This document shows positions 22,492 to 26,744 of a DNA stretch of 26,744 bases, in pieces. Numbering within the stretch: the stretch's first letter is position 1; the number at the start of each line of letters is the position of its first letter. Source of the DNA: Candidatus Falkowbacteria bacterium CG23_combo_of_CG06-09_8_20_14_all_49_15 (GTDB lineage: Bacteria; Patescibacteriota; Patescibacteriia; Patescibacteriales; UM-FILTER-48-10); the NCBI GenBank assembly GCA_002771615.1, contig PCSD01000025.1, forward strand, positions 22,349 through 49,092, given 5' to 3'. The position numbers and the translations under genes were made by a program. Below the pieces are notes generated by a model. That model worked only from the letters and a program-made list of their open reading frames with translations. It made no database searches and had not been told where the DNA came from.

Positions 22492-22527
22492 GATTGGCTG
22501 TTATTTGCCGGTTAAGATATAGTTGGG

Positions 22528-22556
22528 TGGACAATAATTTTGAGTAATGATATTAT
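22528..22556 (+). promoter_or_regulatory. Promoter for the small membrane protein
   Basis: TGGACA (22528-22533) and TATTAT (22551-22556) are 17 bases apart. The predicted start near 22563 leaves a leader of about 60 bases ending in a strong SD. Confidence 0.5.
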
Positions 22557-22621
22557 GTCGGCATTGAAGATTTTTTATCCGGACAAATATCAATAAGAAA
22601 TATTAAAAAAAGGAGGGAAAA

Positions 22622-22798
22622 ATGTTAGGCAGAATTTGGTTTCGGATTGTTGTTTTTTTCCTGGTTTTGTCAGCTCGTTTACTTATCGGCCACGACCGAC
22701 TGGCAGATGGAGATCTGAAAACAAAAATACATTTCATCTTTTATTTAATGTTCTTTTGTTTATTTTACCAATGGTTAGCGCCAATACTAACTGATTAA
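22622..22798 (+). CDS. Small membrane protein, 58 residues
   Basis: An AAAGGAGGG SD (22609-22617), four bases before ATG 22622, strongly supports this ORF. The product starts MLGRIWFRIVVFFLVLSARL (first membrane helix, about 6-22). It then has a short polar loop (GHDRLADGDLKTK) and a second helix (about 37-55, HFIFYLMFFCLFYQWLAPIL). A two-helix hairpin with both ends on one side is expected. It has its own promoter and terminator and sits alone between uvrC and the convergent uvrB. I recognise no family; small membrane regulators and type I toxins share this size, but there is no further evidence for either. Confidence 0.75.
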   Translation: MLGRIWFRIVVFFLVLSARLLIGHDRLADGDLKTKIHFIFYLMFFCLFYQWLAPILTD

Positions 22799-22829
22799 CG
22801 GGTTTTTTAAAAACCCGTTTTTTATTTTG
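22797..22829 (+). terminator. Intrinsic terminator after the small membrane protein
   Basis: AACGGGTTTTT pairs perfectly with AAAAACCCGTT over 11 bp, followed by TTTTATTTT. It begins within the stop codon. The T tail faces plus-strand transcripts, so it does not obviously serve uvrB. Confidence 0.9.
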
Positions 22830-22868
22830 TCTATAAGCCAAGCAAAATTTTTTGGTAACGGTTGCGAT

Positions 22869-24743
22869 TTAGATTTTTTGTTTAGCCGTTTTTGCCACGG
22901 TTTTTTCGCCGGCTGTTCGCGCCAGCAGGTTTTTCTCCTGGTTTGATTCAACGGCGCGCGGTGTGATGTTATGCGCCGAATTGTAGGCGCTTTGTTTTTG
23001 GCGGCGCCGCGCGGTTTCCTTGAGGGCGAAGCGCATGGCCGGGGTCAGCTTGTCGCCATACATGATTACGCGGCCGTTGACATGCCGAGCCGCGCGGCCC
23101 ATGGTTTGAATCAAGGACGTTTCATTGCGCAGAAAGCCGGCCATATCCGCGTCCAGGATCGCGACCAGGGAGACTTCCGGCAAATCCAAGCCTTCGCGCA
23201 AAAGGTTGATGCCGACCAGGACATCGATTTTTCCTTGACGGAGTTCGCGCAGGATTTCCACCCGGGCCAGAGTGTCGATTTCGCTGTGCAGATAGCGGCT
23301 TTTGATTTTTTTTTCGCGCAGATAATCCGCCAATTCCTCCGCCATTTTTTTGGTCAGAGTGGTAACCAGCACCCTTTCTCGCTTCGCGACCACGGCCGTG
23401 ATTTCTCCGAGCAGATCCGCGATCTGGCCGGTGCTCGGTCGGACCGAGACGGCCGGGTCAAGCAACCCGGTCGGACGGACAATCTGCTCCACAACCTGTT
23501 TTGACTGCCGCAGTTCGTATGGCGCGGGCGTGGCGCTGACATAGATCACTTGTTTGATTTTTTTATTGAATTCCTGGAAGTTCAAGGGGCGGTTATCCTT
23601 GGCGGAAGGCAAGCGGAAGCCGAAGTCAACCAAAGTTTGTTTGCGCGATTGGTCGCCGGCATGCATGCCTTTGATTTGCGGCACGCTGGCATGCGATTCG
23701 TCAATAAACACCAGATAATCAGGCGGAAAAAAATCCAGCAGGGTGGCGGGCGGTTCGCCCGGCGCGCGGCCAGTCAGATGGCGGGAATAGTTTTCAATGC
23801 CGTTCGTATAGCCGACTTGTTCCATCATTTCCAGATCATAGTTGGTTTTTTTCTCCAGCCGATAAGCCTCCACGAGCTTTTTGGCGCGTCGCAATTCTTG
23901 AAGCTGTCCGGCCAGTTCCTGCCGGATGGCCGCCAGCGCTTTTTCCATCTTGGCGGCCGGCGTCAGGAAGTGCTTGGCTGGCAGGATTGTCACTGTGTCC
24001 AAAATCAGGCCTTGTTTTTCCGGCGGTCCGTTCAAGGCGGCCGTTTTGGCTTGTTCCGGGCGCAAGGGAAAAAGGGTGATCCGGCCGATCCGATCGCCGT
24101 CCAAATCCAGCCGGACGAACGCTTCGCCCGTGGCCAGATGGATCGTGATCCGCCCGCCGCGGACTTGGAATTTTCCCCGAGCCAGCCCGTTTTCGTCCCG
24201 CTCGTACTGGATGGCCACGAGCTGGCGCAAGAGATCATTCCGGCTGATCTCGGCGCCGGCCCGGTAAGTCTTGCCCAGAGCAATATAATCTTCTTTTTCG
24301 CCCAAGCCGTAGATGCAGGAAACGCTGGCCACGATAATGCAATCCGGGCGGTTGATCAGAGACTGGGTGGTGGCGTGGCGCAGGCGGTCAATCTCCTCGT
24401 TGATCATAGCCTCTTTTTCAATGTAAGTGTCGGTTTGGGGGATATAGGCTTCCGGCTGGTAATAATCATAATATGAAACGAAATAATGGACCGCGTTGTC
24501 CGGGAAAAACTGGCGGAATTCGCCGTAGAGCTGGGCGGCCAAAGTTTTGTTGTGGGAGATGATCAAGGCCGGCCTTTGCGCGGCGGCGATGACATTGGCC
24601 ATCGTAAATGTTTTGCCGCTGCCGGTAACGCCCAAAAGGGTCTGGGCGCGGAAGCCTTTAGCCAGGCCTTGCGTCAGGCGGGCGATGGCTTGAGGCTGGT
24701 CGCCCTGGGGGGTAAATTTTGCCCGTAGCTTAAATAGCGGCAT
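22869..24743 (-). CDS. uvrB: UvrABC system protein B, lacking the C-terminal UVR motif
   Basis: The damage-verifying helicase-like ATPase of excision repair. It receives DNA from UvrA and recruits UvrC. Visible motifs: Walker A GVTGSGKT (38-45), the strand-separating beta hairpin YYDYYQPEAYIPQTDTYIEK (91-110), the DEAD-type box VFIDESH, and the later helicase motifs YVSATPAPYE, LREGLDLPEVSLVAILDADM and QTMGRAARHVNGRVIMYGD. The catalytic core is therefore complete. At 624 residues it stops about 50 short of E. coli UvrB. After AYNSAHNITPRAV the tail is ESNQEKNLLARTAGEKTVAK, with no recognisable UVR motif, the part that contacts UvrC. It converges on uvrC's neighbour; gpmA lies upstream on the same strand. 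Confidence 0.96.
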   Translation of the reverse strand: MPLFKLRAKFTPQGDQPQAIARLTQGLAKGFRAQTLLGVTGSGKTFTMANVIAAAQRPALIISHNKTLAAQLYGEFRQFFPDNAVHYFVSYYDYYQPEAYIPQTDTYIEKEAMINEEIDRLRHATTQSLINRPDCIIVASVSCIYGLGEKEDYIALGKTYRAGAEISRNDLLRQLVAIQYERDENGLARGKFQVRGGRITIHLATGEAFVRLDLDGDRIGRITLFPLRPEQAKTAALNGPPEKQGLILDTVTILPAKHFLTPAAKMEKALAAIRQELAGQLQELRRAKKLVEAYRLEKKTNYDLEMMEQVGYTNGIENYSRHLTGRAPGEPPATLLDFFPPDYLVFIDESHASVPQIKGMHAGDQSRKQTLVDFGFRLPSAKDNRPLNFQEFNKKIKQVIYVSATPAPYELRQSKQVVEQIVRPTGLLDPAVSVRPSTGQIADLLGEITAVVAKRERVLVTTLTKKMAEELADYLREKKIKSRYLHSEIDTLARVEILRELRQGKIDVLVGINLLREGLDLPEVSLVAILDADMAGFLRNETSLIQTMGRAARHVNGRVIMYGDKLTPAMRFALKETARRRQKQSAYNSAHNITPRAVESNQEKNLLARTAGEKTVAKTAKQKI

Positions 24744-24765
24744 ATATGTCTTTGAAGATTAATGA

Positions 24766-24800
24766 GAAAAATCAGCGGAGGCCGGAGGCGGCCGCCGCTG
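24766..24800 (-). terminator. Terminator of gpmA (minus strand)
   Basis: CAGCGG/CCGCTG (24773-24778 with 24795-24800) and inner GGCC/GGCC form a ten-pair hairpin with one mismatch. On the minus strand it is followed by ATTTTTC. It lies 62 bases past the gpmA stop and before uvrB, making the two separate transcripts. Confidence 0.7.
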
Positions 24801-24862
24801 TCTGATCCCGAATGTTTTGCTTTTATTTCTGTGCTTTTGATAATTTTTCCGGTCCGGGATAA

Positions 24863-25570
24863 TTATTCTAAAAAATATTTTTTCTGCAATTCCAGCCGGC
24901 GGTTGAATTCATAGACCAAAATCACGCCCAAAGGCATATCCAAGCGGGGAACTTCCTGTTCCGGCACGCCCTCAATGTGCTTGATCAGCGCGCGCAGGCA
25001 GTTTTTATGGCCGCTGATCAGGATTCTTTTGCCTTTTTTCAAGTCCGGCGCGATAGTTTTCTGCCAATAAGGCAGGACGCGGCGGTAAGTATCGGCAATG
25101 CTTTCGCCCGCCGGCAAGAGCGATGTTTTGACGCCTTGATAGCGGCGGTCAAAACGGGGATGCCGCTTGTCGTTCAGGTTTAAGAGCGGCGGTTTTTCCC
25201 GATAGTCCCAGCGCCAGCGGTCAACCTGCTCTTTGCCGTATTTGGCCGCCAGATCGGCTTTATCCTGTCCTTGCAGGGCACCGTAACTCCTTTCGTTCAG
25301 GCGCCAGTGTTTCTGAACCGGTATCCAGCTCAAATTCATTTCTTTCAGTATGATCCAAACTGTTTCAATGGCTCTTTTTAATACCGAAGTATGACAGAGG
25401 TCAAATTCATAGCCGTGGCGCCGGAGTATTTCGGCGGACACTTTGGTCTGTTCCCGGCCTTTGGCTGTCATTTCCACGTCTGTCCAGCCGCAGAAGCGGT
25501 TTTCAAAATTCCAGATGTTTTCTCCGTGCCGGACAATGACCAGTTTAATCGTCGGTTGAGCGCTTGGCAT
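24863..25570 (-). CDS. gpmA: 2,3-bisphosphoglycerate-dependent phosphoglycerate mutase
   Basis: A 235-residue glycolytic enzyme interconverting 3- and 2-phosphoglycerate through a phosphohistidine. The N-terminal signature is LVIVRHGENIWNFENRFCGW (phospho-His15 in RHGE), followed by DVEMTAKGREQ, the SVLKRAIETVW stretch, and LNERSYGALQGQDKADLAAKYG with the catalytic glutamate. The second active-site histidine is in SGHKNCLRALIKH, where other enzymes have AHGNSLR, so the residues next to His are changed (G-to-K, S-to-C). The C-terminus LVYEFNRRLELQKKYFLE is typical. ATG at 25568-25570 has a short leader. The gap to the divergent lipoprotein gene holds promoters for at least the plus strand. Confidence 0.95.
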   Translation of the reverse strand: MPSAQPTIKLVIVRHGENIWNFENRFCGWTDVEMTAKGREQTKVSAEILRRHGYEFDLCHTSVLKRAIETVWIILKEMNLSWIPVQKHWRLNERSYGALQGQDKADLAAKYGKEQVDRWRWDYREKPPLLNLNDKRHPRFDRRYQGVKTSLLPAGESIADTYRRVLPYWQKTIAPDLKKGKRILISGHKNCLRALIKHIEGVPEQEVPRLDMPLGVILVYEFNRRLELQKKYFLE

Positions 25571-25689
25571 AAATATTTTTTTAGTATTATATAATCAGTT
25601 GGACAAAAGATAATATTTTCCGGACGGGACAGGATAGGCAAGAGATTTTATAATAATATTTTAGCATAATTAATGATAAATACCAATAT

Positions 25690-25718
25690 TTGGCAATTTA
25701 GGCGAAGCCTGATATAAT
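25690..25718 (+). promoter_or_regulatory. Promoter for the Cys-rich lipoprotein
   Basis: TTGGCA (25690-25695) and a perfect TATAAT (25713-25718) are 17 bases apart, with an extended -10 TG at 25710-25711. A start near 25725 leaves a leader of about 34 bases. Confidence 0.72.
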
Positions 25719-25758
25719 TAAATCAAACTAAAAATATTATAGCAATAACTTAAAGCCT

Positions 25759-26223
25759 ATGAAAAAAACAATTCTCAGTTCCTTGTTGTTCGCGGCCTTG
25801 TTGTTTTTAACCGCCTGCCAGAACCAGCCGGCGGCCGTGGGTAATCCGGAGCCGGCCAAGCCCAAACGGCCCGGCTTGACCGTTGAAGCGCCGGCCGAGA
25901 ACGTGCCGGCCGCGGAAGAAGATGCGGCCGACGGAGATGCGGCCCAGCCGGAAGCGGATTTGCCGGCGGAAAAATGCGGTCTGGAAAATTGCCATGGGCT
26001 GGAATTTTCCTGCGGCCCGGATGTTCCGGAGGTCTGCACGGCCGATTATCAGCTGGGTGATTTCTGCCGTCAGTTCGCCATCTGCGAAGTCGCGGACGGC
26101 CAATGCCAGCTTATGCCGGATGAACGGCTGGCGAGCTGCCGGACCTGCGTGGCCGCTTGCGCGGATTTGGCCGGCGAGCCGGCTTTTGAATGCGAAGCCG
26201 AATGCCGCGAGCAAGCCAAGTAA
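25759..26223 (+). CDS. Cysteine-rich lipoprotein
   Basis: A 154-residue secreted protein. It begins MKKTILSSLLFAALLFLTAC, a textbook lipoprotein signal with lipobox LTAC, so Cys20 would be lipidated and the protein anchored on the outer face of the membrane. An Ala/Pro/Glu-rich linker (21-70) is followed by a compact domain with 12 cysteines (73, 78, 85, 93, 103, 109, 116, 127, 130, 134, 145, 149), enough for six disulfides. The spacing resembles small Kazal- or EGF-like Cys-rich folds but I cannot assign a family. The gene is monocistronic, between its own promoter and a terminator. Function is unknown; binding of another cell's surface is only a guess. Confidence 0.88.
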   Translation: MKKTILSSLLFAALLFLTACQNQPAAVGNPEPAKPKRPGLTVEAPAENVPAAEEDAADGDAAQPEADLPAEKCGLENCHGLEFSCGPDVPEVCTADYQLGDFCRQFAICEVADGQCQLMPDERLASCRTCVAACADLAGEPAFECEAECREQAK

Positions 26224-26268
26224 ACGCGGAGGTAAAATTCTCAAACAGAAAATTTTTTATCCAAAAAT

Positions 26269-26304
26269 AAATAGCCGGACTTCCAAAAAGAAGCCCGGCT
26301 ATTT
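26269..26304. terminator. Bidirectional-looking terminator
   Basis: AAATAGCCGG-A-CTTC pairs with GAAG-C-CCGGCTATTT around a short A-rich loop (one mismatch). An A-rich flank on the left (CCAAAAATA) makes a T-rich tail on the minus strand as well. It lies 46 bases after the lipoprotein stop and just past the broken minus-strand ORF. Confidence 0.75.
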
Positions 26305-26318
26305 ATTCCTATATTTCT

Positions 26319-26504
26319 CCATCCGCCTAAATAATTTTCAATTTGAGCTAAAAAATCGTAATTATCAACTAAAAATTTCTCTACAAAGTCTTCGTCCACC
26401 TTATCCAATTTTACTTCACGGCCCTTATACGGAGATATAACAAAACGTTTCGTGGCTGGTTGGCCGCGCACACTTATTGTAAATCCATCAGGATGGCTGT
26501 TTAT
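26319..26504 (-). pseudogene. Broken fragment of a phage/mobile-element-type domain protein
   Basis: Reading the minus strand, the frame gives INSHPDGFTISVRGQPATKR, FVISPYKGREVKL and, after a charged helix, NYLGGW. From memory, G-F-T-I-S-V-x-G, PYK and GGW at this spacing recur in a domain of large phage and conjugative-element proteins. Here the match stops at GGW (26319), where a terminator hairpin begins, although the frame runs to 26241 (no motif). Upstream the same frame hits TGA at 26505-26507 where a Trp would fit, and continues open to about 26732. Alternatively, a one-base frameshift would join ATG at 26509 (MNKQPS) to DGFTISVRG. Either way no intact gene is readable; GTG 26471 would give only a short product. 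Confidence 0.5.
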
Positions 26505-26650
26505 TCATTCTGTGATTCTGGAAACAGCGCCATCAAAATCTTTTGTGCGATTTCCAGCTGTTCCTCTTTTGGTAGTTGACTGTATTTCCTTCCCCTGAGA
26601 TAATCCTTCAGAGAAATCATATTTATTTGTTGCTTTTTCTGTATATCCAT
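26501..26650 (-). CDS. Possible 49-residue small protein
   Basis: An ORF that ends TAA at 26501-26503 and whose last bases overlap a potential next start (GAATGAATAA). It begins MDIQKKQQINMISLKDYLRG, then RKYSQLPKEEQLEIAQKILM, a natural-looking amphipathic helix. No SD is seen and no family is recognised. It overlaps the open frame of the broken gene in another register, so only one of the two is likely coding. Confidence 0.25.
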   Translation of the reverse strand: MDIQKKQQINMISLKDYLRGRKYSQLPKEEQLEIAQKILMALFPESQNE

Positions 26651-26697
26651 ATATTTCTTTATACGCCTTTTCCAAAGTTTTGTCTGTAAAAGTTTTA

Positions 26698-26740
26698 TAG
26701 AAATGTCCTATTTGGCATTTTTTAGAAATGTCCTACTTGG
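26698..26740. repeat. Two 18-bp direct repeats containing a TGTCC palindrome
   Basis: TAGAAATGTCCTATTTGG (26698-26715) and TAGAAATGTCCTACTTGG (26723-26740) differ at one base and repeat with a 25-base period. The second copy is part of the palindrome TGTCCTACTTGGACA (26729-26743), which touches the right end of the window. Iterated palindromic sites at an end fit transposase- or recombinase-binding ends of a mobile element. Confidence 0.6.
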
Positions 26741-26744
26741 ACAC

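Noticed and set aside
26505..26507. In-frame TGA read as glycine or tryptophan (recoded genetic code)
   Set aside because: TGA terminates argS, glyS, the ABC ATPase and the dockerin gene at the expected family ends, so it is a stop codon in this genome.
1..26744. tRNA, rRNA or CRISPR elements
   Set aside because: I looked for T-arm motifs, rRNA landmarks and regularly spaced repeats and found none. A faint tRNA could be missed by eye; tRNAscan-SE would settle it.

Overview
The window (about 26.7 kb, roughly 50% GC) looks like a chromosomal contig from a Candidate Phyla Radiation (Patescibacteria) bacterium. This is inferred from content: a long run of poorly conserved, membrane-anchored surface proteins (fibronectin-III, Ig-like, cohesin, dockerin), lone CheY-like receivers, shortened UvrB and UvrC, a free-standing ComEC-type metallo-beta-lactamase protein, and weak Shine-Dalgarno (SD) signals in front of most genes. 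TGA ends many intact genes (argS, glyS, the ABC ATPase, the dockerin gene), so the standard bacterial code applies, not the TGA-glycine code of Gracilibacteria/SR1.

Layout, left to right. 1-12.6 kb, plus strand: an envelope block. It holds a short anchored protein, a four-domain FN3 protein, a MacB/LolCDE-type ABC ATPase and permease, a large Cys/Thr-rich secreted protein, an anchored Ig-like protein, a dockerin protein, and two consecutive membrane-anchored cohesin proteins. The dockerin and cohesin genes are adjacent and could form a surface attachment pair. 12.7-17.4 kb: aminoacyl-tRNA synthetases tyrS, argS and glyS, with a T-box leader in front of glyS whose UGGA bulge fits tRNA-Gly. 17.5-19.5 kb: the ComEC-like hydrolase, a receiver protein and ndk. 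19.6-20.4 kb: the most unusual part. A near-consensus promoter drives a leader with three mutually exclusive hairpins, followed by a cluster of tiny ORFs with very strong SDs; two encode zinc-ribbon-like mini-proteins. 20.4-22.8 kb: a second receiver, a 59-residue ferredoxin, uvrC without its C-terminal HhH region, and a 58-residue membrane protein with its own promoter and terminator. 22.9-25.6 kb, minus strand: uvrB (no C-terminal UVR motif) and gpmA. 25.7-26.7 kb: a Cys-rich lipoprotein, then a broken minus-strand gene and a repeated TGTCC palindrome that may be the edge of a mobile element.

The strongest candidate for something undescribed is the leader and mini-operon at 19.6-20.4 kb. 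Next are the T-box with an apparently very short Stem I, the cohesin/dockerin neighbourhood, the duplicated module fused to the ABC ATPase, and the matched shortening of UvrB and UvrC. No tRNA, rRNA or CRISPR array was seen. All RNA structures were folded by hand and all family calls come from motif recognition, not database searches.
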